The notes: generated by a model not told the origin, from the sequence alone. A DNA stretch of 64,000 nt from Endozoicomonas acroporae (GCF_002864045.1 NZ_PJPV01000009.1:97512-161511), one strand, 5' to 3'; shown: positions 8,820 through 19,132, numbered from the stretch's first letter. Translations and numbers: made by a program.

Positions 8820-9374
8820 ATCCCTCGGCAATAACACCTCCTCCATGGGAGGGCTGGCAGAATCATCCCGGGAACCGGAAAAGTCTGGTAGCGGTGGCAA
8901 CAGGTAATTGGTAATTAAGGAGGTCGCGATTATAGCCGCCAGGCTAAAGGTAACAGAGCTCATTGATCCGGGCAGCATTCGCCGGAGGTACTCCGATAAA
9001 AACTCCGACTCTGAAACGAATTGCCGGGCATTTTCCAGGGAAACGCCAGCTTGCAGGGCGTCGGTCATGACCACTCTATCTAGTAGCTCGTCCAGGCCAA
9101 TATAAGGCAGTAATGATCGTGCCAGGCGGTCAGCCAGTGGTTTGACAAAGCAGGGAATGTGGGCGTTGCAGTTAGTTTGGGGGCAACGCCGGAAGCAATC
9201 CCGCCGAATCAGGCAGTTACGGTGGAATGCGTGACCCCGGGCGCAGTTGACCATATCATCGTCAGCGGGTGGGGTGCTATCAGCGGGTGGGGTGCTATCA
9301 GCGGGTGGGGTGATATCAGTAGCCTGAGCGGCATGGCACAGAAAACAACTGCTGGTCGAATGTACATTATCCAT
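8817..9374 (-). CDS. RING-H2-like zinc-finger protein with C-terminal membrane segment
   Basis: 185 residues. Cys/His positions fit a RING-H2 pattern: C10-x2-C13, a 30-residue loop, C44-x3-H48-x2-H51-x2-C54, then C64-x4-C69 (the last pair is wider than the usual CPxC). The loop between the first two zinc pairs holds three copies of TPPAD(S), encoded by 18-bp tandem repeats. Residues about 137-158 (VTFSLAAIIATSLITNYLL) are a likely membrane segment, followed by an acidic tail. RING domains are E2-binding ubiquitin ligase modules of eukaryotes, so a host-directed effector is inferred, not shown. The stop codon comes from an adjoining mobile repeat, so the C-terminus may have been altered by that insertion. 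Confidence 0.65.
   Translation of the reverse strand: MDNVHSTSSCFLCHAAQATDITPPADSTPPADSTPPADDDMVNCARGHAFHRNCLIRRDCFRRCPQTNCNAHIPCFVKPLADRLARSLLPYIGLDELLDRVVMTDALQAGVSLENARQFVSESEFLSEYLRRMLPGSMSSVTFSLAAIIATSLITNYLLPPLPDFSGSRDDSASPPMEEVLLPRD
9263..9316 (-). repeat. 18-bp tandem repeat, three units, inside the RING-like gene
   Basis: Three head-to-tail units of CAGCGGGTGGGGTGCTAT, the last with one change. In the reverse-strand gene they encode TPPADS in the loop between zinc-binding pairs. 18 bp preserves the frame, so copy number can vary without breaking the protein. Confidence 0.9.
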
Positions 9375-9858
9375 ATGGCAAGAAACTCCGGGTGATGAAA
9401 TTCATCAGTTGCCAATTGTCTTTGAACTTTCTTTATTTAGACCCATTGTTCATTTAGACCCATTGTTCTCCCAAAAGGTTCAACGGAATGCTGTTGAAGG
9501 ATGCCTGCTTTGACTGGTCAGCCAACCATTGGCTGCCGCCATGACCGCCTTGATGGTGGGTACGGTATTCTCAGGCAGCCTTTGATTTTTCGAACTCTGC
9601 GCTGCTTCAACCACTGAACCAGAAGTCAGCAGTGACTCACCGGATTAATCAGGTGAATTGGCGCAAAAGCCCTGATAATAGGTACAAATGCCGGTTCAAT
9701 GGGAATCCTCGCTGATCCACTATTAGGCCAATCATCTACAATGATCTGGTTGATGACAGAAAGACATCCCCATTGGCCTGACAGCCTCCCGGGACAACTG
9801 TGCCCTTGGCAGATGCTCAAAGGCGGGATGCTGGAAATTACCGAGAACAGGAGTCGAA
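9375..9858. other. Intergenic stretch between RING-like gene and kbl
   Basis: About 480 bases with no supportable gene on either strand. It holds a perfect 17-bp tandem duplication (ATTTAGACCCATTGTTC at 9435-9451 and 9452-9468). The kbl ribosome site (ACAGGAG) is at its right end. Confidence 0.4.
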
Positions 9859-11067
9859 ATGAAGGCCGATTTTTATCAAGGGCTGCGCAGGCAGCTGGAT
9901 GAGCTCAAACAGGAAGGGCTTTATAAAAGTGAACGGGTGATCAGCTCCCAGCAACAGGCTGAAATCAAAGTACTCTCCAATGGTGAGAGCGGTGATGAAG
10001 TGCTTAACTTCTGTGCCAATAACTACCTGGGCCTGGCCAATGCACCGGAGCTGATTGAAGCGGGTAAACAGGGACTTGATCAATATGGCTTTGGTATGGC
10101 TTCCGTACGTTTTATCTGCGGTACCCAGACCGTTCATAAAGATCTGGAAGCTCATATCTCCCGGTTCCTGGGCATGGAAGATACCATCCTCTATCCTTCC
10201 TGTTTTGATGCCAATGGTGGTCTGTTTGAAACCATCCTGGGGCCGGATGACGCCATTATCAGTGATGCGCTCAACCATGCCAGTATTATTGATGGTGTGC
10301 GCCTGTCCAAAGCCAAACGTTTCCGCTATGCCAATAACGATATGGCCGATCTGGAAGCACAGCTGCAGGCGGCCGAGGCTGCCAGTGCCAAAACCAAACT
10401 GATTGCTACCGATGGCGTATTCTCCATGGATGGGGTTATCGCCAACCTGAAAGGCATCTGCGATCTGGCGGATAAATACGGTGCGCTGGTGATGGTGGAT
10501 GACTGCCATGCCACCGGTTTTATTGGTGAGAAAGGGGTTGGTACTCCGGAGTTCTGTGATGTTATGGGACGTGTGGATATTCTCACCGGTACCCTGGGTA
10601 AAGCACTGGGTGGTGCTTCCGGTGGTTACACCTCCGGTAAAAAGGAAGTGATTGACTGGTTGCGTAATCGTTCCCGTCCATACCTCTTCTCCAACACGCT
10701 GTCACCGAGCATTGCTGCTGCTTCGATCAAAGTGTTTGAGATGCTGGCTGAAGGCGCAGAACTGCGCCGGAAGGTACGTGATAATGCCGACTATTTCCGC
10801 GCCGAAATGACCAGGCTGGGCTTTACCCTGGCCGGTGCCGATCATCCGATTGTACCGGTGATGCTGGGTGATGCGTCACTGGCTGGCCAGTTTGCCGACC
10901 GTATGCTGGAAGAGGGGATTTACGTGGTTGGTTTCTCCTTCCCGGTAGTGCCAAAAGGGCAGGCGAGAATTCGTACCCAGATGTCCGCTGCCCACAGCAG
11001 AGAGCACCTGGACAAAGCCATTGCCGCTTTCGCCAAGGTTGGTCGAGAGTTGGGCGTTATCCACTGA
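9859..11067 (+). CDS. kbl: 2-amino-3-ketobutyrate CoA ligase (glycine C-acetyltransferase)
   Basis: PLP enzyme that cleaves 2-amino-3-oxobutyrate with CoA to glycine and acetyl-CoA, second step of threonine breakdown. 402 residues against 398 in E. coli. Alpha-oxoamine synthase features: [15 protein letters not shown] near residue 54, [10 protein letters not shown], and the PLP lysine in [15 protein letters not shown] near residue 248. The ATG at 9859 follows AGGAG by six bases. It is followed after 71 bases by tdh in the same direction, the conserved kbl-tdh operon; cytoplasmic. Confidence 0.97.
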   Translation: MKADFYQGLRRQLDELKQEGLYKSERVISSQQQAEIKVLSNGESGDEVLNFCANNYLGLANAPELIEAGKQGLDQYGFGMASVRFICGTQTVHKDLEAHISRFLGMEDTILYPSCFDANGGLFETILGPDDAIISDALNHASIIDGVRLSKAKRFRYANNDMADLEAQLQAAEAASAKTKLIATDGVFSMDGVIANLKGICDLADKYGALVMVDDCHATGFIGEKGVGTPEFCDVMGRVDILTGTLGKALGGASGGYTSGKKEVIDWLRNRSRPYLFSNTLSPSIAAASIKVFEMLAEGAELRRKVRDNADYFRAEMTRLGFTLAGADHPIVPVMLGDASLAGQFADRMLEEGIYVVGFSFPVVPKGQARIRTQMSAAHSREHLDKAIAAFAKVGRELGVIH

Positions 11068-11138
11068 ATTAAGCCATTGATTTACAAAACAGCCGGCTTG
11101 CTATTCTGAATAGCAGGCCCATTGAGAAAACTGACACT

Positions 11139-12164
11139 GTGAAGACATTAGCCAAAAGCAAAGCAGAACCAGGAATCTGGATGGAAGACCGCCCCATGCC
11201 AGAAGTGGGTTACAACGATGTACTGATCAAAATCCGCAAAACAGCCATTTGTGGTACTGACATGCATATCTATCACTGGGATGAGTGGTCGCAGAACACC
11301 ATTCCGGTGGGTATGCACGTTGGCCATGAATTTGTCGGCGAAATCGTTGACATGGGTGACGGTGTGCGTGGCTTTGAGGTCGGTCAGCGGGTTTCCGGTG
11401 AAGGCCATATTACCTGTGGCCACTGTCGTAATTGCCGTGCTGGCCGCCGTCATCTCTGCAACTTTACTGTGGGTGTTGGCGTCAATCGTGACGGTGCGTT
11501 TGCCGAATACCTGGTGATTCCGGCGGTTAATGCCTTCCCGATTCCTGATGATATCAGTGATGACCTGGCCGCAATTTTTGACCCGTTTGGTAATGCGGTG
11601 CACACCGCACTCTCTTTTGACCTGGTGGGAGAAGATGTACTGATCACCGGTGCCGGCCCCATCGGCATTATGGCGGCAGCCATCTGTAAACATGTCGGTG
11701 CCCGCAATGTGGTGATTACCGATGTCAACGAATACCGTCTGGATCTGGCCCGTAAAATGGGGGCGACCCGCGCCGTGAATGTTGCCAATACCGATCTGCC
11801 GGAAGTGATGGCTGAGCTGGGCATGGTTGAAGGCTTTGATGTGGGCCTTGAAATGTCCGGCAATGGTCGTGCATTTAAGCAGATGCTGGAAAATATGAAC
11901 TACGGTGGCAAGATTGCCCTGCTGGGGATTCCAGCCAGTGATACGGTGATTGACTGGAACCAGGTGATCTTCAAAGGTCTGGTGATCAAAGGTATTTATG
12001 GTCGTGAGATGTTTGAGACCTGGTACAAGATGACCAGCATGTTGCAGTCTGGTCTGGATATTTCTCCAATCATTACGCACCGATTCCCGGTTGATGATTT
12101 TGACAAAGGTTTTGAAATCATGGGTTCCGGGCAGTCAGGGAAAGTGATTCTGGACTGGTGTTAA
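11139..12164 (+). CDS. tdh: L-threonine 3-dehydrogenase
   Basis: Zinc- and NAD-dependent medium-chain dehydrogenase that oxidises threonine to 2-amino-3-oxobutyrate, the substrate of Kbl. 341 residues, exactly the E. coli length, starting at GTG 11139 ([20 protein letters not shown] aligns with the family N-terminus). Catalytic zinc ligands in [13 protein letters not shown] and the following GHE; structural zinc cluster [15 protein letters not shown]; dinucleotide site [10 protein letters not shown] near residue 170; [11 protein letters not shown] near the C-terminus. Downstream partner of kbl. Confidence 0.97.
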   Translation: MKTLAKSKAEPGIWMEDRPMPEVGYNDVLIKIRKTAICGTDMHIYHWDEWSQNTIPVGMHVGHEFVGEIVDMGDGVRGFEVGQRVSGEGHITCGHCRNCRAGRRHLCNFTVGVGVNRDGAFAEYLVIPAVNAFPIPDDISDDLAAIFDPFGNAVHTALSFDLVGEDVLITGAGPIGIMAAAICKHVGARNVVITDVNEYRLDLARKMGATRAVNVANTDLPEVMAELGMVEGFDVGLEMSGNGRAFKQMLENMNYGGKIALLGIPASDTVIDWNQVIFKGLVIKGIYGREMFETWYKMTSMLQSGLDISPIITHRFPVDDFDKGFEIMGSGQSGKVILDWC

Positions 12165-12200
12165 GCCTAAGGAATTTTCCCTGAATAACTTTCTATTTTT

Positions 12201-12262
12201 TGCTACGGAGGCACGGACACACAGAGAAAAGAAAAAATCTTTTCCTCTGTGTCTCCGTGGCA
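12201..12262. repeat. Palindromic repeat, family B-like, copy 2
   Basis: Inverted arms TGCTACGGAGGCACGGACAC... and CTCTGTGTCTCCGTGGCA around AGAAAAGAAAAAATCTTTTCCT. Shorter and diverged from the CACAAAG palindromes at 5683, 41012 and 42563 but of the same design; it lies just after tdh. Confidence 0.65.
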
Positions 12263-12326
12263 AGGTTTTTTCTTATTGGATAACATCGGAAATGTGGAAG
12301 TTATTTCAGGACAGTTCTTTGATAGC

Positions 12327-12356
12327 AAAAAAGCCAGCAAATGCTGGCTTTTTTGT
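12327..12356. terminator. Bidirectional intrinsic terminator between tdh and folE
   Basis: Perfect stem AAGCCAGCA / TGCTGGCTT with a two-base loop, flanked by an A-run on the left and a T-run (TTTTTT) on the right. It can serve tdh on the forward strand and folE on the reverse strand. Confidence 0.85.
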
Positions 12357-12374
12357 TGCCCATGATCAAGGTTA

Positions 12375-12926
12375 TCAGCGAATAAAACGCAGAAACTCTT
12401 CACGCGTAGGCTGATTGTCTTTCATCAGGCCGCGCATGACCGAAGAGGTCATGGATGAGTTCTGTTTTTCCACACCGCGCATCATCATGCACATATGTTG
12501 CGCCTCAATCACCACGGCAACCCCTTTGGCGTCGGTGACTTCCATAATGGCGTCGGCAATCTGTTTGGTCATGTTTTCCTGAATCTGCAGGCGGCGGGCG
12601 AACATATCCACAATGCGGGCAAACTTGGACAGGCCGAGCACCTTACCATTGGGTACATAGCCAATATGACACTTGCCAATAAAGGGCAGCAGGTGATGCT
12701 CACACATTGAGTACAGTTCAATGTCTTTGATCACGACCATTTCGCTGATGTCGGATTCAAACACCGCACCATTAACGATCTCTTCCAGTGTCTGGCTATA
12801 GCCTCTGGTCAGGTATTGCATTGCTTTGGCAGCGCGAAGCGGCGTATCTCTGAGGCCTTCCCGATGAATATCTTCACCGACGGACTCAATAATGGCCTTG
12901 TAGTGTTCGCTGATTCTTTGAGACAT
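12375..12926 (-). CDS. folE: GTP cyclohydrolase I
   Basis: Cytoplasmic zinc enzyme converting GTP to 7,8-dihydroneopterin triphosphate, entry to folate synthesis. From ATG 12926 it has 183 residues; an in-frame GTG at 12941 would add five and neither has a good ribosome site. Signature regions: [19 protein letters not shown] with zinc/catalytic Cys and His, [19 protein letters not shown], and HMCMMMRGV with the third zinc Cys. It is a typical type IA enzyme, shorter than E. coli FolE (222) as in many homologues. Convergent with tdh and sharing its terminator. Confidence 0.95.
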   Translation of the reverse strand: MSQRISEHYKAIIESVGEDIHREGLRDTPLRAAKAMQYLTRGYSQTLEEIVNGAVFESDISEMVVIKDIELYSMCEHHLLPFIGKCHIGYVPNGKVLGLSKFARIVDMFARRLQIQENMTKQIADAIMEVTDAKGVAVVIEAQHMCMMMRGVEKQNSSMTSSVMRGLMKDNQPTREEFLRFIR

Positions 12927-13229
12927 TGGAAGAATTATCACTGCATGGTTATCGAAGTGGACGGCAGTTTAACACAATTAATACATAACCCGGAAAGCAG
13001 CTGAACGACTTTCTTTGCAAGGTTTGGCACAGGCTGAGCAATTTGAACAAGAAGAAGGGATGGCCAGGACAAACATGAGCGGCATAACAGTTGCTAGTGT
13101 TTTTGCTTGCAGGTATGGTTGAAAAACCATGAGCTAAAGCGCGGTTGCAATTGTCAGGTGGTTGAGCAGGATTAACCTGTGCCGGGCATCCCGTGCTGAA
13201 AATAATAACAACACAAAAGGAAAGATCTC

Positions 13230-14255
13230 ATGCTGAAAAGTCTGAAAACAGTCGCTGCGCTGGGTGCATTGGCGGCAGCGGGTTTGGCACCGGTCGCCAG
13301 CGCTTCGGCAACGCTGGAGTCGGTGAAGGAAAAAGGTTATGTGGCCTGTGGTGTCAGCACCGGCCTTCCGGGCTTCAGTAACCCGGATGATAAAGGGCAG
13401 TGGAGTGGGTTGGATGTTGATGTCTGCCGTGCCGTTGCTGCAGCGACGTTGAAAGATGCTGGCAAGGTCAAGTTTGTACCGCTTACCGCTAAAGAGCGTT
13501 TTACCGCTCTGCAATCAGGAGAGATTGATGTGCTCTCCAGAAATACCACCTGGACCCTGACCCGTGATGCCTCCCTGGGCCTGAACTTCACCGGCGTGTC
13601 TTACTATGACGGTCAGGGCTTTATGGTGAAGAAAGACCTGGGTGTGAAAAGTGCCAAAGAGTTGGATGGTGCTTCTATCTGTATCCAGTCCGGTACCACC
13701 AGTGAGCTGAATCTTGCCGATTATTTCCGGGCTAATAATATGGAGTATCAGCCCGTGGTCTTTGATACTTCTGACAGTACGGCAAAAGGCTTTGATGCGG
13801 GGCGTTGTGATGTCCTGACGTCTGACCAATCTCAGCTTTATGCCTTGAGAGTTCGTCTGTCCAAACCTGATTCCGCAGTGGTTCTGCCCGAAGTGATTTC
13901 CAAAGAGCCCCTCGGTCCCGTAGTGCGTCAGGGCGACGACCAGTGGTTCAACATTGTCAAGTGGAGCCTGGCCGCCATGATTAATGGTGAAGAACTGGGC
14001 CTGACCTCTGGCAATATTAATGCGCAAAAAGCATCTGCTGATCCCAATGTACGTCGTTTGTTGGGTATTGACGGCCCTAAAGGTAAAGGTCTTGCCCTGG
14101 ATGATGACTGGTCTCTGCGGATTATCGAGCAGGTGGGTAACTATGAGGAGATCTTTGAGCGTAACGTGGGTGCAGAATCACCGCTTCAGATCGATCGTGG
14201 CCTGAACGCCCTATGGAATGAAGGCGGTATCCTCTACGCTCCTCCCTTCCGTTAA
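13230..14255 (+). CDS. aapJ: General L-amino-acid ABC transporter, periplasmic binding protein
   Basis: 341-residue solute-binding protein of the polar amino-acid (family 3) type. N-terminal signal peptide: basic MLKSLK, hydrophobic Ala/Leu-rich core, cleavage near ASASA (about residue 28). Mature part starts TLESVKEKGYVACGVSTG, typical of AapJ/BztA-like proteins, which bind a broad range of L-amino acids. First gene of a four-gene cluster with two permeases and an ATPase in AapJ-Q-M-P order. AAAGGAAAG lies upstream of the ATG. Assignment to Aap rests on gene order and paired long permeases; substrate range is inferred. Confidence 0.9.
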   Translation: MLKSLKTVAALGALAAAGLAPVASASATLESVKEKGYVACGVSTGLPGFSNPDDKGQWSGLDVDVCRAVAAATLKDAGKVKFVPLTAKERFTALQSGEIDVLSRNTTWTLTRDASLGLNFTGVSYYDGQGFMVKKDLGVKSAKELDGASICIQSGTTSELNLADYFRANNMEYQPVVFDTSDSTAKGFDAGRCDVLTSDQSQLYALRVRLSKPDSAVVLPEVISKEPLGPVVRQGDDQWFNIVKWSLAAMINGEELGLTSGNINAQKASADPNVRRLLGIDGPKGKGLALDDDWSLRIIEQVGNYEEIFERNVGAESPLQIDRGLNALWNEGGILYAPPFR

Positions 14256-14377
14256 TTCAATCGTTATGACATATACCCCGCTTACACGCAGCGCGTGAGA
14301 GCGGGAGTATGGATAGTCCTGCATTTCTGCAGAACTTCTGAAGCGCGGGAACAAGATAAGAAAAAGGGAGTTAGGTC

Positions 14378-15607
14378 GTGAGTGATCCTGAGCACGTATC
14401 CCATAAAAGAAATGCAAAACCCTCCTTTTTGGAGAATATGTTGAAAGAGATGCTGAGGTTATGGCGTGATGCCTCCTTCAGACCGCTGTTGATGCAGGGA
14501 ATTGTGGTGCTGTTGGTGGTGATGCTCGGTGTCTGGGTGATCAATAACACCATGAACAACCTGGAACACCGGGGCATCAGCACCGGATTTGATTTTCTTT
14601 CCCAGGAAGCGGGCTTTGGCATTATTCAATCGCTGGTGGCCTATGACGAATCCCACAGCTACGGCCGCACCTTTGTTGTGGGCATACTCAATACCCTGCT
14701 GGTGTCCGGATTAGGCATCTTCTTCGCCACCCTGCTGGGTTTTCTGGTGGGTGTTGCCAGGCTGTCGTCTAACTGGCTGCTGGCCAGAATGGCATCGGTG
14801 TTTATTGAAACCTTTCGCAATATTCCATTACTGCTGCAAATCTTTTTCTGGTATTTCGCCGTTCTGGCGGCGTTACCCCATCCCCGGCAAAGTTATGCCC
14901 TCGGTGATACCATTTTTTTAAATCTGCGTGGTCTTTTTCTGCCCAAACCTATTATTGAGCAGGGGCTGCTGCCGGTTCTGGTCAGTTGCCTGGTGGCCAT
15001 TGGTCTGGCGTTATTGTTAAGGGCCAGAAACCGGCAGAGAAGAGTGGCAACCGGTAAGGGCATTTCCGGTGCGCCCTGGTATATGGCTGCACTATTAATA
15101 GGCATTCCTGCGCTTGTCTGGCACTTTTCTGGTGCATCGTTGGTTCTGGATACGCCAGCGCTGAAAGGTTTTAACTTCCGTGGTGGTATTGCCATCATTC
15201 CTGAGCTGGGCGCATTGTTACTGGCCCTGACCATTTATACCGCTGCCTTTATCGCCGAGGTTGTGAGAGCCGGTATTGAGTCTGTCCAGAAAGGGCAAAA
15301 AGAGGCTGCCGCATCACTGGGGCTAAAGCCAGGGAAAGTGTTGACCCTGGTGGTGATTCCCCAGGCGATGAAGGTGATTATTCCGCCATTGACCAATCAA
15401 TATCTGAATCTGGCCAAAAACTCTTCACTGGCCACAGCGATAGGTTATCCGGACCTGGTCAGTGTCTTTGCCGGCACAACCCTGAACCAGACCGGGCAGG
15501 CGGTGGAAGTGATTGCCATGACCATGGCCGTTTATCTCACCATCAGTTTGAGTGTATCTCTGCTGATGAATATCTATAACAGACGTGTGGCGCTTATCGA
15601 GCGGTAA
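14378..15607 (+). CDS. aapQ: General L-amino-acid ABC transporter permease AapQ-like
   Basis: 409-residue inner-membrane permease (HisM/GlnP type). Starts at GTG 14378 behind AAAGGGAG. A first membrane span near residues 40-60 is followed by a long insertion before the conserved core, which marks AapQ/BztB permeases as opposed to shorter HisM types. The core begins GILNTLLVSGLGIFFATLLG, with FIETFRNIPLLLQIFFWY and the EAA loop RAGIESVQKGQKEAAASLGL near the C-terminus, which contacts the ATPase. Sits between aapJ and aapM. Confidence 0.9.
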   Translation: MSDPEHVSHKRNAKPSFLENMLKEMLRLWRDASFRPLLMQGIVVLLVVMLGVWVINNTMNNLEHRGISTGFDFLSQEAGFGIIQSLVAYDESHSYGRTFVVGILNTLLVSGLGIFFATLLGFLVGVARLSSNWLLARMASVFIETFRNIPLLLQIFFWYFAVLAALPHPRQSYALGDTIFLNLRGLFLPKPIIEQGLLPVLVSCLVAIGLALLLRARNRQRRVATGKGISGAPWYMAALLIGIPALVWHFSGASLVLDTPALKGFNFRGGIAIIPELGALLLALTIYTAAFIAEVVRAGIESVQKGQKEAAASLGLKPGKVLTLVVIPQAMKVIIPPLTNQYLNLAKNSSLATAIGYPDLVSVFAGTTLNQTGQAVEVIAMTMAVYLTISLSVSLLMNIYNRRVALIER

Positions 15608-15622
15608 GGTTGAGAGAGAGAA

Positions 15623-16714
15623 ATGATCAGTCACGATAGCAACATGATTCCTGCCCGTGAGCCACCGGCAACAGCCGTCGGTGTACTGGCATGGGGAAAA
15701 AATAATCTGTTTGCCAACCCGCTGAGTGCGCTGACCACGCTGCTGATTGCTTATGGTCTGTATTTATTGGTGCCACCGCTGGTGCAGTGGGCATTTATCG
15801 AGGCCACCTGGTTTGGTACCGACAGTAATGCCTGCAGCAGTGACGGTGCCTGCTGGGCTTTTATCACCGCAAGGCTTGATCAGTTTATTTACGGGTTTTA
15901 TCCGGAAGAACAGCAGTGGCGGGCGGATCTCTTTTTTGCCCAGCTGGTCGTATTGATTGCCTGGCTGTCGTTTAAAGCGACACCCGGTAAAAAGTGGGTG
16001 TTGGGCTACAGCCTGGTAATGATGCCGGTGGTTTCCTGGTTTTTGCTTTATGGCGACTTGTTGGGGCTTGAGAAGGTGGAGACCCATCAGTGGGGTGGAT
16101 TGATGCTGACGCTGTTGCTGGCGCTGTGCGGGATGATCGCCTCTTTGCCATTCGGTGTGCTGCTGGCCCTTGGTCGTCGTTCCAATATGCCGGTCATACG
16201 GTCTTTATGCACAGGGTATATTGAACTCTGGCGCGGTGTTCCCCTGATCACTGTGCTCTTTATGGCCTCGGTCATGCTGCCACTGTTTGTGCCGGAAGAG
16301 GTGGTGTTCGATAAACTGCTGCGGGCGCTTATTGGCATTATTCTGTTTCAGGCGGCCTACATGGCGGAAGTGGTGCGAGGTGGGTTGCAGGCGATCCCCA
16401 AAGGACAGTTTGAAGCGTTTAACAGTCTTGGCCTGAGTTACTGGCAGGGGATGATTATGATTATCCTGCCCCAGGCCATGAGACTGGTTATTCCCGGGGT
16501 GGTAAATACCTTTATTGCCCTGTTTAAAGACACCAGTCTGGTACTGGTTATCGGCTTATTTGATCTGCTGGCCATTATTCAGGCCGGGCTGAATGACCCC
16601 GCCTGGCTGGGTAACTCCATAGAGGGCTACCTGTTTGCCGGGCTGGTTTTCTGGGTCTTCTGTTTTGGCATATCAAAGTACAGCCAGCGATTGGAACAAC
16701 AATTACACCGATAA
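15623..16714 (+). CDS. aapM: General L-amino-acid ABC transporter permease AapM-like
   Basis: 363-residue polytopic permease that pairs with the preceding one. Hydrophobic spans start near residue 35 ([20 protein letters not shown]); an N-terminal periplasmic domain with Cys residues ([12 protein letters not shown]) comes before the conserved core ([33 protein letters not shown]). EAA loop: [23 protein letters not shown] follows GAGAGAGA 16 bases after the aapQ stop, so it is in the same operon. Confidence 0.9.
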   Translation: MISHDSNMIPAREPPATAVGVLAWGKNNLFANPLSALTTLLIAYGLYLLVPPLVQWAFIEATWFGTDSNACSSDGACWAFITARLDQFIYGFYPEEQQWRADLFFAQLVVLIAWLSFKATPGKKWVLGYSLVMMPVVSWFLLYGDLLGLEKVETHQWGGLMLTLLLALCGMIASLPFGVLLALGRRSNMPVIRSLCTGYIELWRGVPLITVLFMASVMLPLFVPEEVVFDKLLRALIGIILFQAAYMAEVVRGGLQAIPKGQFEAFNSLGLSYWQGMIMIILPQAMRLVIPGVVNTFIALFKDTSLVLVIGLFDLLAIIQAGLNDPAWLGNSIEGYLFAGLVFWVFCFGISKYSQRLEQQLHR

Positions 16715-16736
16715 TGAAATCAGGGATGCCAATGGT

Positions 16737-17567
16737 ATGAGTGATTATCTTGACGAGCCTCGTTTGCAAAAGCCATTAGCGAAAAGTGGCCAGCCAGGGG
16801 TGACGATTCAGCGTGAAGCCGCTGTTGAGCAGGCCAGCCTGATTGAGATCAGTGGCCTGAATAAATGGTATGGTCAATTTCATGTGCTGCGTGATATTAA
16901 CCTGAATGTCAGGAAGGGAGAGAAGATCGTTATCTGTGGGCCTTCCGGCTCCGGTAAGTCAACATTGATCCGCTGCATTAATTGCCTTGAGGAGCATCAG
17001 GAAGGCAGCATTGTGGTGGATGGCACCCGACTGACCAATGACCTGAAAAATATAGAAACCATCCGTCGTGAAGTGGGGATGGTATTCCAGCAGTTTAATC
17101 TGTTTCCACATCTGACCATTCTGGAGAACTGTACACTGGCACCTATCTGGGTCCGTAAACAGTCGCGCAAGGCAGCGGAAAAGTTGGCCATGGAATACCT
17201 GGAGCGCGTGAGAATCCCGGATCAGGCCAATAAATATCCCGGGCAACTGTCTGGTGGTCAGCAGCAGCGGGTGGCGATTGCCCGAAGCCTGTGTATGAAT
17301 CCGGAAGTCATGCTGTTTGATGAGCCCACCTCTGCCCTTGATCCGGAGATGATTAAAGAAGTGCTGGAGGTTATGGTCGAGCTGGCGCAGGAAGGGATGA
17401 CCATGCTCTGTGTTACCCATGAAATGGGCTTTGCCCGGACGGTGGCTGACCGGGTGATCTTTATGGATGAAGGTCAGATTATTGAACAGGCTCCGCCGGA
17501 AGCGTTTTTCAGCAACCCACGTTCAGAGCGAACCCGCAGGTTTCTTGGGCAGGTGTTGAATCACTAG
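16737..17567 (+). CDS. aapP: General L-amino-acid ABC transporter ATP-binding protein AapP-like
   Basis: 276-residue cytoplasmic ATPase of the GlnQ/HisP class powering the importer. Walker [11 protein letters not shown]-loop FQQFNLFPH, signature [15 protein letters not shown], Walker [14 protein letters not shown], switch His in [11 protein letters not shown] 16737 is chosen because it lies 23 bases after the aapM stop with a CAGGGA site; an earlier in-frame start at 16635 would overlap aapM by 80 bases. An N-terminal extension of about 35 residues comes before the ABC domain. The TAG stop (17565-17567) is the first triplet of an adjoining family A repeat. Confidence 0.94.
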   Translation: MSDYLDEPRLQKPLAKSGQPGVTIQREAAVEQASLIEISGLNKWYGQFHVLRDINLNVRKGEKIVICGPSGSGKSTLIRCINCLEEHQEGSIVVDGTRLTNDLKNIETIRREVGMVFQQFNLFPHLTILENCTLAPIWVRKQSRKAAEKLAMEYLERVRIPDQANKYPGQLSGGQQQRVAIARSLCMNPEVMLFDEPTSALDPEMIKEVLEVMVELAQEGMTMLCVTHEMGFARTVADRVIFMDEGQIIEQAPPEAFFSNPRSERTRRFLGQVLNH

Positions 17568-17747
17568 TGCATGGTTTCAGTGCAATTGTTGGGTTCCTTC
17601 TATCAATGACTCCCAGGCTCCGTTCGTCCTGAGCGGAGTCGAAGGGCGTAAGCTCCATACCCTGAATAAAGACTGTGCCAATCACCCTTCGACTCCGCTC
17701 AGGGTGAACGGAGATTGTGCACATAAAACTCATTGAAATGATGTACC
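17564..17747. repeat. Dispersed palindromic repeat, family A, copy 3
   Basis: Third copy of the element at 1912 and 8631: left tip CTAGTGCATGGTTTCAGTG, inner CTCCGTTCGTCCTGAGC and GCTCAGGGTGAACGGAG, right tip CTCATTGAAATGATGTACC. The arms are more diverged than in the other two copies. Its left TAG is the aapP stop. Confidence 0.85.
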
Positions 17748-17775
17748 AGGGAACTCAAACCAGTTTGGGGTTAAT

Positions 17776-17815
17776 AAAAAAATACCGGCATGAATGGTTC
17801 ACGCCGGTATTTTAG
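17776..17815. terminator. Intrinsic terminator downstream of fadL-like gene
   Basis: Stem AATACCGGC / GCCGGTATT with a 13-base loop, A-run to the left and TTTTA to the right. On the reverse strand it sits 20 bases after the FadL stop, with the U-run in the right place. It may also close the aap operon from the other side. Confidence 0.8.
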
Positions 17816-17833
17816 GTCACTTGGCAATCGAAA

Positions 17834-19132
17834 TTAGAACTTGTAGCGCAGAGTGGCGTGCAGTGCCCAGGCGTTGGTGTCGTATTTGCCAGAGCTGGCT
17901 TCTGAAGTAGCGGTCAGGTCACCACCACCTTTTACCGTGTCATTTTTAGCGAAGTTATATTCTGCTCCCATATCAAGTGCCAATTTGTCACCCATCAAGG
18001 TAGTACCTGCACCTATGGTAAAGGTATGAGCACCAGCAGGAGTGGAGAAGGTTGGAGCCGCGAATTTTTCAGGCGTCACGGCTGTTGTGTAGATATAACC
18101 TGCTCTCAACGCCCAGTTGTCCATGCCGGTGTACTCAGTAGCAAAGCGGAAGTTCCACTGGTCATCCCAGTTAGTATTAATGCTGTCAACAGCCAGATTT
18201 CCTTCACTGCTGACAAACTTGATCGCTTCAATAGAGCTGTACTGCGACCAGGTAACTTCACCAAACAGCTTCCAGTCATCATTCAGGGTGTAGTCCACAC
18301 CTGTGGAAATCTGGGTTGGTAATGCTGTTTCAGCGGTAGCGTTTACGCCTGCATAGTCCAAAGGAATCATCCCACCTAAACCCGGTGCACCTGATTCAAA
18401 ACTGGCTTTCCCATCTGCTTCTATATTGACATCTGAGCGGTAATTCAGTCCCCAGCCCCAGCGGTTATCATCTGAGCGATACATTGCGCCAAGGCGCACG
18501 CCAAATGTGTTAAAGCCAGAAAGGTCGTTATAACCAGCAAGTGCACCAACAGGTCCGGCAAAAGGAGCAACTGCCAGATTAATATCAGCCAGGGCATAGG
18601 TAATACGGTAGGTGCCACCGATGGACCAGTTGTTATTGATCTGGTAGGCCAGGGCCAGACCGGCTTCCAGTATCTTAATATCGGTTGAATACTCGCCAGT
18701 CTTGCTTAAAAGGCCTTCACCAACCTTAACACCTTCATAACTGGTAGAAGAACCCCCTGCACCATAGAACCCATAACCCATAACCAACTGGTCATTCAGG
18801 CGATAAGCGCCCGTCAAGCCGGCATTGGGCACAAAGTTTGTCTCACCTTTCATATAGGTGTCACTGCCTGCTGCAGGACCATTGGTCTGAACAAAGGTAG
18901 GGGACACATTCAAGGCAATTTCATTGCCCTCAAGACGGGCCAGACCAGCTGGGTTATAGAAAACGGCACTGGAAGTATTAACGGAAGAAACAGCAGCACC
19001 CGCCAGGGCAGCGTATTTCGCGTCCCACATGGTTGCTTTTTCAAAGCCACCTGCAACGGCATTACCGGTGAATACGGCAAAAGCCAGAGAGGAAAGAACA
19101 AATAAACGGCCTTGGCGCGAAACCATAGACAT
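17834..19132 (-). CDS. fadL: FadL-family outer-membrane transport protein
   Basis: Outer-membrane beta-barrel of the FadL/TodX family, channel for long-chain fatty acids or other hydrophobic compounds. 432 residues from ATG 19132, which has GGAG just upstream (a TTG at 19144 is also in frame). Signal peptide with cleavage after GNAVA (about residue 27); the mature protein begins GGFEKATMWDAKYAALAGA, then the FadL NPAG motif (SSAVFYNPAGLARLEG) that forms the N-terminal hatch. Many alternating beta strands; the last residue is Phe (LHATLRYKF), a BAM recognition end. Single-gene unit with its own terminator. The substrate cannot be told from sequence. Confidence 0.9.
   Translation of the reverse strand: MSMVSRQGRLFVLSSLAFAVFTGNAVAGGFEKATMWDAKYAALAGAAVSSVNTSSAVFYNPAGLARLEGNEIALNVSPTFVQTNGPAAGSDTYMKGETNFVPNAGLTGAYRLNDQLVMGYGFYGAGGSSTSYEGVKVGEGLLSKTGEYSTDIKILEAGLALAYQINNNWSIGGTYRITYALADINLAVAPFAGPVGALAGYNDLSGFNTFGVRLGAMYRSDDNRWGWGLNYRSDVNIEADGKASFESGAPGLGGMIPLDYAGVNATAETALPTQISTGVDYTLNDDWKLFGEVTWSQYSSIEAIKFVSSEGNLAVDSINTNWDDQWNFRFATEYTGMDNWALRAGYIYTTAVTPEKFAAPTFSTPAGAHTFTIGAGTTLMGDKLALDMGAEYNFAKNDTVKGGGDLTATSEASSGKYDTNAWALHATLRYKF

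Noticed and set aside
9525..9600. Possible transposase remnant before kbl
   Set aside because: A short run of plausible codons but no recognisable motif.
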